Positions 10,728 to 22,201 of a stretch of 64,000 nt of DNA are shown here, piece after piece. This stretch comes from Marsupella aquatica. Taxonomy: Eukaryota > Marchantiophyta. The notes below the pieces were generated by a model that made no database searches, was not told where the DNA came from, and worked only from the letters and a program-made list of their open reading frames with translations. The stretch lies in the NCBI GenBank assembly GCA_973895155.1, contig OZ316898.1, forward strand, positions 21,543,305 through 21,607,304, given 5' to 3'. Numbering within the stretch: the stretch's first letter is position 1; the number at the start of each line of letters is the position of its first letter. A program made the position numbers and the translations under genes.

Positions 10728-12369
10728 GGATCGTACTCGGAGAGGTGGTGGGACTCTGCTACCTCCGGTATGAGTCAGTCCTCATTAAGAACCCATTGTC
10801 CACTACCCCCTCGGCCAGGAAGCTAGAGGACTGGTATTTAGCTCCCTTGCCCCCAGGAGCCCGCGACTCTACTCAGTTTATCCCCTCGGGTAAGCCCAAA
10901 ATCATTTTCAGACGTGCCTCATTGAGACACATCACTCTCCCGTGCGCTCGGGTTTGTTGACGGGCCTCGTCAAAGTTTTGAATGAACTCCGTCATATCCT
11001 GCCCGTAGTACCTGCTTTCGTTCCAAGGGAGAGAGGCGAGGTGCTCAAACCCTTGGGTCTTCAGATAGCATGCATACTTGGGGTGGAGGATGTTCTTGTG
11101 AACATTGTCCCCCATGCGATGCATGGTCAGCTTGGCTACCGCAACCGTGGCCAAAGGCAACCCGGATACGGCTGCGGGTTCCTTCCTCTTCCTACCCCGA
11201 GACTGATTCCCGGGTGACTAGAAGAAGGGGACATCTCTCCTTCCTCTCGGTCAGGTGGTGGTAGTGCCATTGCCGTGAATATTGGTGTCGGGGCCGTTAG
11301 AGTTACCGTGTTATCCCCTTGGGCTTGCTGGAGTGATGCTGGGTTGTTCGGCGCTTGTTCGGTCATACCCCGCGGCCGTCGATTCAGGGGAGGGTGAGCC
11401 TCCTCATCTTTGGAGCTAATATTCACCGCATTCACCATGGATCATACTCGAAGAGGTGGTGGGACCGGTGGCGGGGACCGGTTCGGCTGAGGCCAAGGAG
11501 GTGTAGGTGCGGGTACGGCTCGGGGGGCTGACTATCAAAAATCTTAGGAACCACGTGCGATCCAAAATAGGTATTTTTGATAGAAATTAACTAAATTTTT
11601 AAAAAGCGTAGGAGGCAAAAGAAGGTATTATAAACTCATGTTTAGAGAATATTCTCTAATATATAATTTTTATAAAATAAAATATGTTATTAATATTGAA
11701 AATAGAGAATATTCTTGGAATTTTTTTTTTATAAAATAGGTCTATTTATATTAGGCTAGGATCGCACGTGGTACCCCAAAATATACACTTAGTTAACCCC
11801 CCGAGGGGTACGGGCATGGGTTGGCCGGCACTGGTCGTTGATGGTAGAGTTGCCATGAAGTTCTGCAGGTGCCGGTGGAGGTTTTCCAAAGCAAGTGTAG
11901 ACGGCCTTGTCGACCGGGTAGTGTTGAACTCGCTGTTGATGATAGCCCGGACCCAAGCGGGGATGTGGTCGAAGTGGTGCCGTTGCAAGTCGATCGTGCC
12001 CGGGAGAGTGAAGACCGCATCCGGGAGCCGAAGCAATGCTTCCCAGAAGCCGATATATTTTCCCCCATTGAAGAAGTACCCTGATACTTCTTCGGGTCGG
12101 TAAAGCTCGCTCTGGGACGGGTAATCAATGTTAAGGAGATAGTGGTGTCGGCCTGCTAAGCGAATGGCTCTCTCGTATTCGTGTTTGATTTCCTATCGGC
12201 GTGGGTTGGCGTGTTTTAATGAGTCGGCCAAGTGCCCTCCGATAGACAGGAACTGTGTCCAGAATTGTATGGCCGAACTGGAAAGGATCACATGCGACGT
12301 TCAGAGGAGATAGCAGGTGACTAAGGATAAGCAAGAGAGCTGGAGTCGAAGCTGGCGTGTGGACTGAAG
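10728..12369 (-). pseudogene. Decayed retroelement-like gene with EHL-PW domain, copy 1
   Basis: Read leftward, the segment encodes in order a basic helical part with a TAG near 12195, a part containing LPDAVFTLPGTIDLQRHHFD, a proline-rich linker, and a domain containing YLKTQGFEHLASLPWN, QDMTEFIQNF and LNEARLKMILGLPEG. The last domain resembles the N-terminal part of the 800-codon ORF at 42666 (LGLEHLLAVPW, YLQDFV) and the start of plant transposon/PMD-like proteins. The MITE at 11519-11805 and a one-base deletion near 11213 break the frame. The promoter seen in copy 2 is absent. A 26-bp GGATCRTACTCGRAGAGGTG motif occurs at both 10725 and 11440. Confidence 0.6.
11519..11805. mobile_element. 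MITE, 287 bp, with terminal inverted repeats
   Basis: The element starts CTCGGGGGG and ends CCCCCCGAG. Its inverted repeats extend about 45 bases: ACCACGTGCGATCC lies near the inner end of both arms. It is flanked by the 8-bp direct repeat GGGTACGG (11511-11518 and 11806-11813). Copy 2 of the segmental duplication has the uninterrupted site, with a single GGGTACGG near 29400, so this is a true insertion. The interior is AT-rich and non-coding. An 8-bp duplication suggests the hAT, P or Merlin superfamilies; the terminal bases do not decide between them. Confidence 0.93.
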
Positions 12370-12370
12370 A

Positions 12371-12850
12371 ACTGGGAATTTGAAGGTGACAAGCACATTA
12401 AGGAACCAGATTGAAGGCTGGTACAGGAATTCTAGAAGCATTGACCAAGCTTTGTTTCCTTTGTATTTCTCACGAACCTAATTGAACGGTGACACTTTTG
12501 ATGCTAACGGAGTCCAATGGTTTCAACATGAATGTTATAGCTGCAAAAGACTTTAATTGGAAATGTTATGGGAGTGCGGGATTACAAGTGAGTCACCATG
12601 AATGCTAGTGGTGTATGAATACTTAAAACATAATGTTATGGGAGCCTACGGTAACCACCCGTAAGTCACCCTAATCTATACTAGCGGAGTTTAAAGGTTT
12701 TAATAACAACGTTGTGGGAGTCCAAATGTTGAAACGTCGAGACCGTGCACCCCATGTAGGAGACCATGCACCGCGCTCCCTAAATACCCTGAAATGGCCT
12801 GAAGACCGGACTCATTGCACGCGGTGTGCAAAGAAGATATGTAGAGGTAA
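12371..12850. repeat. Repeat family F (37-aa-unit family), copy at 12.4 kb
   Basis: Bases 12371-12608 match 30661-30904. Bases 12371-12850 match the reverse complement of 49196-49680. The segment carries the AAGGAACCAGATTGAAGG unit and repeats the motif AATGTTATGGGAG (12556, 12635 and a variant near 12710). It is followed by a GACCGTGCACCCCATGTAGG block that recurs inverted at 49255-49300. Confidence 0.8.
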
Positions 12851-13228
12851 ACCCCGAACCATAAACGGGAGTTGGCATTTGGAGGATGGCAGGATTGCAG
12901 TTGATCCCTTGGTGTATTGGGGGCCGTGGGAGGGAGCCACGAGGAACAACGCAAGGGTAAGGGAACCCTATAATAAACCCTAAATGACGGGGAGGGAGGG
13001 TGGGCAGAGTTGATGCGAGGGGAGTATGGAAAGAAGGCCGCAGTGCTATCCGGGCTCCCGAAGCAGTGAGTTTTGAAGAATGGCGCGGGGATCGACTTGC
13101 TTCGTAATGTTGATTCCTTTGTATTTTCATGGCGGGACGGTCTTTTTCGGGCACTTGTGGCAAAAAGACCACGAAAAAGACCGCAAAGACCGGGCATTGC
13201 GATCATTGGGCTGCACGAAAATGTATAT
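12850..13228. other. Unmatched segment between repeat family and minisatellite
   Basis: In the inverted copy near 49190-49200 the two flanking sequences are joined almost directly (GTATATATC next to CAACCC). So this 375-bp stretch is either an insertion here or a deletion there. No terminal repeats, open reading frame of note or other structure were seen. Confidence 0.5.
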
Positions 13229-13720
13229 AGGGTTGCACATGCCCCCTAGTACTCGCACCCTCTAAATGGGGGGTCACCCTCACCCTCAACCCCCATGGAA
13301 TCGCTCCCCCATCCTCACCCCCAGCTCGTTACACCCCCAAATGCTAGAGTAGGGTTCCACACGCCCCTTGGTACTCGCACCCTCAAAACTGGGGGGCACC
13401 TTCACCCTCAACCCCCATAGAACCGCTCCCCCACCCTCACCCCCAGCTCATTACACCCCCAAAAGCTATAGTAGGGTTGCACACGCCCCCTAGTACTCGC
13501 ATCCTCAAAACTGGGGGGGCACCCTCAACCCCCATGGAACCCCTCCCCCACCCTCACCCCCAGCTCGTTACACCCCCAAAAGCTACAGTAGGGTGGCACT
13601 CGCCCCCTAGTACGCGCACCCCAAAAATTGGGGGGTACCCCCACCCCTAACCCCTCCAAAATGTGCACACAACAAACTGGGGGTGAAACTCACCCCCAAT
13701 ATTCCCAAATCTCACTAGTA
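13229..13720. repeat. C-rich 121-bp minisatellite, about four units
   Basis: Units run from GGGTTGCACATGCCCCCTAG through CCCTCACCCTCAACCCCCAT and CCCCAGCTCGTTACACCCCC. They are the reverse complement of the large array at 47170-48640. The units here are more diverged from one another than those in that array. The right border matches the start of the 47.1-kb array (CAACAAACTGGGGGTGAAAC versus its complement). The G-rich strand is the minus strand. Confidence 0.92.
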
Positions 13721-15950
13721 CTTAATGTCAGATGCCTAAAAAACATAATTACATAGGAATTATGTAAATATGGGTAAATGTTTTTGTTTTGTGTATAGTT
13801 TATATCAATTAGTTATTTAGTGTACAAAACTAATATCAATAAATGTATTGATTCTAGAAAAATATTGACTAGGAAAGATAAGTTATAGTTGAAGGTCAAT
13901 AGAAAAAAAATAAGTATTATCTAAGTAGTTGTGGTAGGTGTCAACTAATGAGTGATCAAATAAAGCAATAGGAAATGCCTAAAATTGCTACATGGTCACA
14001 ACGAAAAAAATATCTTTGAGAAAAAATCTCAATATAAGTCAAAAATAAAATAAAATAAAAAGACAAGATTCTATAACTTGCAAGAAAAGTTATAAAAAAG
14101 CAATAGGGAATGCCCAAAATTGCTACATGGTCACAACAAAAATAGTGGAGAAAGAATCTCAACAAAGATGATACTTCTAATCCAAGTAGTACTAAGCCAA
14201 GGAAAAAGACAATGAGATATTTCAATGGACGGATTAGAAGTCAATTAGCTAGTGTGAAGACGATTCTTAGCCTAGTGGAAAAGTGTGGACAAAAAGGAAA
14301 AAGAATACTCATCAAGAAACAAGGAGTAGAATCATTTGAAAAAAAGATAGATATGGTTATAGAAGGGCTCAAGTTCAAGTATAGATAAATAGCATCATGA
14401 GTAGTAGATCACAAGCTTAAGGCAAAGCATTGTGAGAAATCTACAAAGAGTATAGACCTTAGTGAGCAAATTAGAAGTACTAGGAGGGAGATGGTGATCA
14501 TCAAGGTGCATCAAGCTAGGAGCTTTAGGCATAGATTCTAGAAATGCCGGTCTATGATCCTATTATATTTGTGCGCACCAAATATCTTGTTTGGAGAAAG
14601 TTAGGACATGGCAATGATATAGGGAAGTGGTTTACACAATTCCTTGGGGATACTAAGGGAATTTCCAACTCAAGGCTATTGCGATGGGTCTATATTGCAC
14701 TTTACATTCGACAACATCAAGTAGTCTTGAATTCACAAGAGAAGGCAGAACTGAATAGCAAGGTGCAAGATGCTATTGGAGGATGGTTACAAGATTGCAT
14801 TAGAAGGACAAGACCAAGAGACAATGACGCAATCACTGACTGACCCTCGCTATCTAGTGTACCTAGATCAGGTCAAACATCGGGCCAAGTTTTCTCTGTG
14901 GAATCAAGTAGGTCGTCCAACCCAGGATCCGGACCTGTGGTTTTAACACTTATTTTGGTACTTGTGAGGCAAGTAGTGTGATACAGTACATTAGTTGGAT
15001 CTTGAACGACAACGGAAGTCTTTACCTTTCATCGGTATCACACTCAAGACATGGATGAAATTCAAGAAGCTATGCAAGAGAATACCTACACAAGTGTTCA
15101 GCAACCGGACCAGACAGCACTACTCCAACAAGATTAGTTCTCCCACGACAATAGTTAAGATCAGTCAATCTCCACCATTTTAGTTAAATAGTTAAAGTAG
15201 TTAGAAAAGTCTCATACTTTTCCAGGAGATAGCCCTTATGTAGCAGACCATACCCTGAAAGTATCGACCAAAACCGACATATAGTTTAGATGTTAGAGCA
15301 TTTTTAGTTTTGCAGTAGCGTGAGTGCGCAACGGCGCTAGTGCTCCAAAGCGCAAAGGCGCAACGGCGCTTCCAACACTTAGAAAATTTTCCGGAACAAT
15401 ATATTTTTTATCCGACAGCACTTTTCATTGATTTTATTAAGGCACTTAGACACCTCAAAAAAGTCTAAACTTTTGCTAGCATGTAGCATGTATATAAATC
15501 TTCCACCTAGGAAAGTTTCACCCCATTTTGACTTTTATGTTAGAAATTAAAATTCTGATAAACTCACTATTTATTAGTTTTATCACAAAAGTGCAAAAAA
15601 CACTTTTACTCCAGTTGTGACGCCAATGACATGGTCCTTATTTTGTAATCTGATTAAGTAGGTTGCTGTATGCAAGGAGTAGCTATTGATATTGCATAAC
15701 AATTAGCAAGATGGCAAGAATAAGGGTAATCATGGCGTTAAAAGTAGGGAAATAAAAGCTATGTCGCGGGTGGTCGACGATCATATCTCTTTCAATATGT
15801 CACCAAATCCGGATCTGTAAAGAGCATTGGAAAGATCTGGTCAGGGCGAGTAAAATCGATATAAAACACTTGAGAAACGGAGGTGTATTAAGAAAGATAC
15901 GGCCTGATTAGTGTGACGGGTTAACTTGTGGCCGGAATTAGCGGATTCGG
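13721..15950 (+). mobile_element. Decayed retroelement interior (tentative)
   Basis: The stretch is AT-rich and carries a duplicated block encoding MPKIATWSQ (13977 and 14113), each followed quickly by a stop. A 99-codon ORF lies at 14544-14843. At 15320-15375 the motif GCGCAACGGCGCT occurs twice. No reverse transcriptase or integrase motif was found. The assignment rests on position upstream of the LTR-like sequence at 18.2-19.1 kb and on a layout resembling 41-46 kb. Confidence 0.35.
14544..14843 (+). CDS. Hypothetical 99-codon ORF
   Basis: The protein begins MPVYDPIIFVRTKYLVWRKL and contains LLRWVYIALYIRQHQVVLNS and VQDAIGGWLQDCIRR. Composition is coding-like, with amphipathic helices. 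No known domain was recognised. It may be a gag or accessory ORF relic of the retroelement remains around it. Only the position supports that. Confidence 0.3.
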   Translation: MPVYDPIIFVRTKYLVWRKLGHGNDIGKWFTQFLGDTKGISNSRLLRWVYIALYIRQHQVVLNSQEKAELNSKVQDAIGGWLQDCIRRTRPRDNDAITD

Positions 15951-15999
15951 CTTCAGTTTCGGGTTAACCCAAGCTCGACCACGGCTTAGCTTATGTGAG

Positions 16000-16182
16000 C
16001 ACGGCTTCAGCTTAGCTCAGGTCAGCACGGCTTCAGCTTAGCTTAGGTAAGCACGGCTTCAGCTTAGCTCAGGTAAGAACGGCTTCAGCTTAGCTCAGGT
16101 CAGCACGGCTTCAGCTTAGCTCAGGTCAACACGGCTTCAGCTTAGCTCAGGTCAGCGCGGCCTCAGGTTAGCATAGGTAAGC
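16000..16182. repeat. 26-bp tandem repeat, seven units
   Basis: The unit is CACGGCTTCAGCTTAGCTCA plus GGTMAG. It is repeated seven times with few changes, then fades into related GTTAGC-rich sequence up to 16330. Similar GTTAGC/TTACGAG-rich short repeats precede the 800-codon ORF at 42.2-42.5 kb. Confidence 0.95.
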
Positions 16183-16740
16183 TCGGATTCGGGCTCAGCT
16201 TAGGCTAGGTTAGCGGATAGCGGATAGTGGGTAGCGGCCTAACCCGAGACCACGGGTTAGCTCTACTCGGGTTAGATAGGATAGCTAGGTTAGCCAAACT
16301 CGGGTTAGCTATGTAACTCGGGTTAGCGCAGCAGTGAGTACCCCCTCTCGGTTGCGGGGGCATAACTCTCTGTGTATTTGACCAAATCGGCTATAATTGA
16401 CCTCGTTGGAAAGAGGAGCTCAAGCCGCTTCCAACGCTGCTATCCACGCAGAAAATGGTTAAATAGAGAAATCGGGAGAGGAGGCGCAAGCTCGCAAAAA
16501 CCATGGAGGAGGGCCGAATCCGAAGTACATAGCCAATTCGAGATAGAAATAAAGTTGCGAGTTAGGGTTCAGTAGTTAGAGATAGTGGCGGCTCTGTTAG
16601 GGCTGGGATGGGGCTCCAGCAGCGTAGTATCCACCCATTTGGGCTCAGTATGAGAGTATATAGAGCAGCCCCCGGTAGAGGCAAGGGGGGGGACTTCAGT
16701 TGTGTGATCTCACTTAGACTGAGCAGCGGGGAGGAGCTCT

Positions 16741-17163
16741 GTGCAAGCAAGGCTGGACTTGGACGCTGCGTGTTGGGGAGAGCTTGGTTGTGCTATTACT
16801 CAGGGAGTAATCAGCCAAGCTTCACAGCAACGGGTTGCTAGGTTTGCGAGCTGGATTGTGGCTCTTTCTAGTGGGCAGCACAACTGGGTTCTTTTCCCCC
16901 GATACAGAGCCTTGGTGATAGGTGATGTATTGGTGATTGTAAACTATGGGGAGGATTTCAATTCGATTTGCGGTGGGCACATTAGGGAGGCTGAGGTACT
17001 GATTAAGGGGCAGCAGGAGGAGCATTTACAGTTCAATCTGGCAAGGCTACGTGATCCATGGGGAGTCCCGGCCTTTGTCTGGTGGAGAGCACTAAGGGAT
17101 CTATGGCCAGAGCTAAGCTTGCAGGGCAAGCGTGAGGCCGGGCCTCATTGCAGTCTGGGGTAG
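16741..17163 (+). CDS. Hypothetical 140-codon ORF
   Basis: The ORF contains VARFASWIVALSSGQHNWVL, RYRALVIGDVLVIVNYGEDF and AFVWWRALRDLWPEL. It has hydrophobic and tryptophan-rich stretches but no recognised domain. It lies between the 26-bp array and the LTR-like sequence, the same relative place as the 800-codon ORF at 42.7 kb. No sequence similarity between the two was visible by eye. Confidence 0.25.
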   Translation: MQARLDLDAACWGELGCAITQGVISQASQQRVARFASWIVALSSGQHNWVLFPRYRALVIGDVLVIVNYGEDFNSICGGHIREAEVLIKGQQEEHLQFNLARLRDPWGVPAFVWWRALRDLWPELSLQGKREAGPHCSLG

Positions 17164-18159
17164 ATCGCCGTTAGGCCTGGTACCAGCTTTGAAGTCGAGT
17201 CAACTATGCATGCGTAACTTGACGTTCTGAATTGGAGGTGTGAGATCTGTATGTGCCCCCAAGAATGAAGTGCAGTGAAGGAGGTTGAGTTTAGGATTGA
17301 GTTTGCAAGGCAAGTACGGGATTGGTTCGAGTCCAATCTGCCGTTGCAATCTGGAGTGAGCCGGGCTCAGGTTCAGGATTGAGCTTGCATGGCAAGCACG
17401 GGGCTTGCAGGGCAAGCACGTCACAATCTGGAGGAGACAGCCTTCGGCCCTAGTGTTCGGATCAAGTGTTCTCAGTGAACTATTGTGCACATCTTTGAAT
17501 CTAATTGAGTTTTCCTCTCAGGCCTCATTTCTCTCATGGATGTGTGTGTGAGGCAATCTGAGTGTATGATGGAACTAGCAGCGCCACTGAGAGGTGTACC
17601 GGGTGCATTGAAGCGGGCTGGGTGAGGACTGTCATAGCTCTGATTGTTGAGAGTGGAATGGCAGAGTGGTGGGGCAATGGCTTAGAAGTCCCTAAGCCGG
17701 GAATCAGTCAGGAGTCACTGGTTTATGGGTACATTCCGGTGGCGGAATAGAAACATACCTATGACAGTAAGCATATGTATAGACCTATGCGCACCGTAGC
17801 GCTAGGCCCTGTGTGTACGGGCCCGATATGAAGACCCCTTCTCACCAGAACTATCATGAGCGCAGATCTGATCCCCAACCTTGGTTCCTTGGGATTGAGC
17901 TTGGGTGATGTGTGATAGAGTCTTGCTATGATAGTCTGGTGTTAAGGGCATAAACTGGTGTTTACCGGCATTCACAACATCCCTTCGTGATCCTCAGGTA
18001 CAAGGAGATGGTTTTGGCACCCATAGTGACGTTTTTGGTGTTAAAACCCATGTCAATCGCGTGACACCAGTTTACACTAGGGATAACTTTTGGTTAGTTT
18101 TTCATTCCAGCAACATTCTAGTGAACCTTGAGTACTCTTATAGCATATTTTCATACTTT
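17164..18159. other. Retroelement-associated non-coding stretch
   Basis: Short direct repeats of CTTGCARGGCAAGCACG occur at 17110-17420. No coding region or structural RNA was recognised. The 5' border of the LTR at 18.2 kb could lie anywhere in the last few hundred bases. Confidence 0.3.
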
Positions 18160-19065
18160 TTACTTTAGTTTATGACCCATAAGATATGAAAGGGCATGTC
18201 CTTTCATTATCTCTTTCCCTTAGTTCCTGCCACCCTATATGTAGTTGAATTTTTGCCACTTTTTGTGTGAAAAAATTTCATGAGCGCTCAGTTGCAAGAT
18301 TGCAACTTTGTTACCTCCATTTGTAGTAAGCACTCCATTGTATATGAGTACTTAATACAAAGGAATTCTTCCCCCTTCAAGTCTAAATGAATGAGAAGTT
18401 TGGACCCTTGAAGTAAAATTATTGTGATTGTTAAATCTTTTGAGTATGTGGAAATAGATTCCTTGTTGGTGATGTTTCACATATTCCTTAGTTCTTGATG
18501 CATAGTTTTTGGCGTGATATTGCTTGTGCATGGGATGCAAAGATTGTTACTTACCAATTACTTATGGCTTCAAATTTGATCATGATGGTGTCTCTTATTT
18601 GTGACACAAAGTACCGATTGGATACAGAAGTGATTGATTACTAGTCTCCACTCAGTACCTTGGAAAGAAAAGTTGAGACATGTTGACGGCATTTTAGTAA
18701 TCATCCTAGTACCGTAATCCTTTCCAGAAATGTTCTTCCGGATATACCACCTAAATCATACCAAATGAAGTTATGTTGAGGAATCACCTTGGTTGTTTCC
18801 TAACTCCCTCACCATACCTCAAGATTTTCATTGTGTTTTATTAATTGTTTCCATTTTGTTAATTTTATTTTTAATGTCAAGCAGACATTTAAAACTATGC
18901 CTTGCTGAGCAACCATAGTAAAAGGCTCAACCTTTGTGTTTTTGTTACCTTATTCATTCATAAGTGCTAAATCATAGAAAATCATTCCTTACATGTTTTT
19001 CCATGGGAACGAATACCGAGTTTTGGATCTTAAATGTTTATTTATGTCCCTAGTGTGATACTACA
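18160..19065 (+). mobile_element. LTR of a Ty3-type retrotransposon (LTR-1)
   Basis: The segment aligns, with divergence, to 45447-46295. Shared blocks are GAAAGGGCATGTC, GAGACATGTTGACGGCATTT, CCTTGGTTGTTTCCTAACTC and GGGAACGAATACCGAGTTT, in the same order and spacing. It ends ...CTACA at 19065, as does LTR-2. No primer-binding site follows, so this is probably a 3' LTR or a solo LTR. The 5' border is uncertain because only the 3' two-thirds is conserved between the two copies. Confidence 0.7.
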
Positions 19066-19189
19066 AGTAGATGGGGTAACTTGGAATCTGCATGTTGTGT
19101 AGAGATCAAACGAGACAATGAAGCTTTGTCGGCTCATACTCGTAGTATTCTTTGTAAATACCTTTTAGATCAGTATGCTACTTACTTGG

Positions 19190-19760
19190 TGAAAAACCAA
19201 AAGTAGAAAACCTTATAAATAGTAGTTGTAGAATAAATAATCAAGATTCTTTGTACAAATCTTGAGATATGTAGCTCTAGGTATTTAGCCTAGGGTTGTT
19301 AAGAATGATTCTTGACCTTAGATGTACTATGGCAATTGAGTGGCTTTGATTGGATTTGAGTGGAGGCCATAGGATACCAACCATATAAATAAGAGGGAGT
19401 GGAGGCTCACTTCCTCACTTGCTCATTAGTTGCTCACTTGCTTGCTTTCTTGGAGGGGCGCCACGGGTTGGGACTCAAGAGAGAAGGAGTGAGGACTAGT
19501 GAGGAGGTAGAGTGTGTGGCACCTTGGAAGTTAGGAGTTAGTGTTCATGAAAGACTCTAGTATTGAAGACCTTGGGTGGAGTCCAAGCTTGTACTAAGTT
19601 TACTTGATATAAACCTATGTGCCTTACTTCCTTGGACACTCTTATTCTTACTTGTGAAAGGAGTGTGATACTTTCTTTTGGTGGTTTTATAACATGTTTT
19701 TGACGGTTTTCTTTTGATTTTTTTGGTGACATCTTTTATAATCTTGAAGTACTTTGGTGA
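19190..19760 (+). promoter_or_regulatory. Promoter-like stretch, possibly another LTR
   Basis: A TATA motif, CCATATAAATAAGAGGGAG, lies at about 19380. It is followed by CACTTGCT repeats (19410-19445) and a purine-rich leader. An earlier TTATAAATAG occurs near 19214. The arrangement resembles the U3/R region of a plant Copia- or TRIM-type LTR. No partner LTR or primer-binding site was found. The following 400 bases (19760-20160) encode only broken frames. Confidence 0.3.
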
Positions 19761-20159
19761 TAGAGTTTGATTACCAAACAATGTTGGAGTACATCACCAA
19801 GATTTCTTGGACAAGAAATGATGTGATTGTATGCTCGGTGGTTGTTTGGCCAAGCACTAGCACACCAAGTGGAAACTTTATCTTTGTTTGAGATTTTGAA
19901 GCCAAACTTTGGTGATCGAGTTTTGGTTGATCAAGAAGGCACTGGGGTGTAGTATGGGCAAGGATTCTTATGGCGAGTGTTGACATGACTATATTGGCGA
20001 GAGGCAATTGATCGATCACTAGCGAATCAAAGTGGCGCTTCCATTTTTTTGTGGTTAGACAATTAGAAGTTGTGTAGGCTGACTTGTTGGATGGTAGCCT
20101 GACATGACAACCCACGGTGGTAACAGCCCGTGGTGGTTCTGACATTGGTTGGTGCAGGG

Positions 20160-22200
20160 TGACCAGTTATAGAGGCTAGAAGTCCCCTTGATGGATTTCT
20201 CTTCTGGCGACAGAAGTAAAATCATCTAGTGCAAGTTTGGATTTGATACAAGATTACTAATGTGGCGGCAGCCAATAACGGTCTTGTAGTTGTTTAGAAT
20301 ACTAAAATCTGCAGTATGTGTGTGAGGATTTAGTTTTCCTAAAGATAGATGTATTGTGAGTACTAATTTCCAAGATTGCATCCCTCTTGAGAACCCAAAA
20401 TGATAAGGGACTGTGTTTTGAGAGTGAAATGAATTAAGTATGTGTTAAGTCCCAAAGCAGAGGTCTGACACTTAAAAAACTAGGGATGACACCCTAAACC
20501 CTAAACTTAAATTTTTGGGTTTTGTGTTAAATGGGTGCTGTTTGACGAAGCACCACTCTCCATAACTGATGGTGTACAATTGCTTTTTGGATATACATGC
20601 GATGAAAGAAACCAGTGTAATCATTCATAGTTTTACTAGCAATGTTGCTAGCAAGAATAGTACACATTGTAACATTGCAATCGGACAAACTGTTCAAACA
20701 TTTATTCCAAATTCAACCCAACCGTTCTGAGATATAACTCTGTTACACACCAAACGTCCGAGAACTCTTGGAACTTCGAGGTCAAGGGTCCGGACTCAGG
20801 AGAACTAGACTGTTACAAAATGTCTATGCCCTAGAAGCTGGACTACTGATCATGGACTTCTGATCAAGGACTTGCTGCCTTGTATGCATCGGAATCGGAG
20901 TCAGAAACCGTATCATAGTTGGATGAAGCGAGTACATTTTCCGTCCAATAGTTGTGAATCTCCAGGTCCCTCTAGTATGACTCCTCCTCTCTCTTCCGCT
21001 TCTTTGATACCCCCTTAGTGAGGGGAACATTTGAGCGAGAAGACAAGGGAGTTTGGGAGACCGACTTGGAAGATGTCTCCTTAGAAGGTGTCACTACCTA
21101 TGATTCCTTGCAGACGAAGGGAGGGACTCAAGTCGAAGAAGATGTACTACTCTTCATTGCATGGTTATACTACTCTGCTTCGGTTGAGGGGAGCTTGGCG
21201 GGGAGTCTAGTGGACCGTTTGTTTTGGCGTTATATCGGAGGGCTTTGAGAATCCATTTTGGAGGAGCTTTACCCTTGTTCCGTGCTATTTCTCTTTGTAA
21301 CTGAAACCAATGCCATTCAGATTACTTATAATCTTATGCAAGATCTACTTATGTCGACAAACCAGATAGCAGATGACATTCAATACCTCAAAGATGACCA
21401 AATAGCAAGGAGAAAATAAATGACAGAGAACGGAGATACCTCAATTCGGAACCGACTTACAAATCCCTGGTGCGTGTGATTGCCGAGGAACTCTTTGCAA
21501 TGCTGCAATGACAGTAGAACATGACAGGCCTTCGAGTCCCGCAAAGAGAAGAAGAGAAGCGCGTTTGGAGTCTCGCGGCGAAGAGAAGGAGAGCGCAAAA
21601 CAATGACCGAAATGGAAGGAATGGAAATGGTTCGGAAGGTCCGAGTGAGATATAGGGGATGGTGGAAAGCGGGAGATCCTACACAACGGTTTTGGGATCC
21701 GGTCTGTTAGGGGGGTACGATGAGTGTCACGCTTGATAGCCGTATGGAGCTTTGGATTATGTCCGGGGATGCGCTCCCAAGATTGCTTTAGTCAAAGACC
21801 GTTATTCCCAGTCCGTTCTCATGATGCATTTTTCACGTTGTTAAAGACCGCACGCCGAAGTTCGTGGGAGAATTATGGGCTGCACGATGGCTAGCGATTT
21901 TGCTGGCCTGATGTACGTTCAAATAGTACGGTCAATTATGGTTGCTTTGAGTGGCTGGTTGTGCGAGAAATACGTGATATGTACAAATATATTGTCAACG
22001 ATAGGTTTCGTAATGTAATGTAATAATGAAGTTTCTGTTGTAAAACAAATTACTTTTAGGCTAGCGAGTGTCAATTCATGCTAGTGAGGTAATTTTCATG
22101 CCAGATTTTGCATATGGCAAGGAGAAAATGTTCCCGTGCAAGGAATTTTTTTACTGTTTCCTCGCACGCTACAATGACCCGATGAAACTGGCATCCTTAC
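20160..22200. other. Gene-poor stretch
   Basis: Only short open frames are present, for example 21018-21248, and none is recognisable. A telomere-like CCCTAAACCCTAAA lies at 20492-20506. Nothing else was supported. Confidence 0.5.
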
Positions 22201-22201
22201 A

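Larger units (their letters stand above)
8179..12608. repeat. Segmental duplication, copy 1
   Basis: This segment is collinear and nearly identical with 26075-29969 plus 30661-30904. Copy 1 differs by three large events. It starts inside kinase exon 2 at the LINE junction, carries a 287-bp MITE at 11519-11805, and lacks the 29970-30660 interval of copy 2 (join at about 12370). Small indels and substitutions are scattered throughout. It ends at about 12608, where copy 2 is interrupted by a CACTA-type end. Confidence 0.95.

Noticed and set aside
12700-13206. 168-codon minus-strand frame between the repeat family and minisatellite
   Set aside because: It crosses the border of a repeat and an unmatched segment, has a low-complexity composition and matches no family I know.
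13229-13720. CRISPR-like array
   Set aside because: Regular repeats are present, but there are no unique spacers; it is a plain tandem minisatellite in eukaryotic DNA.
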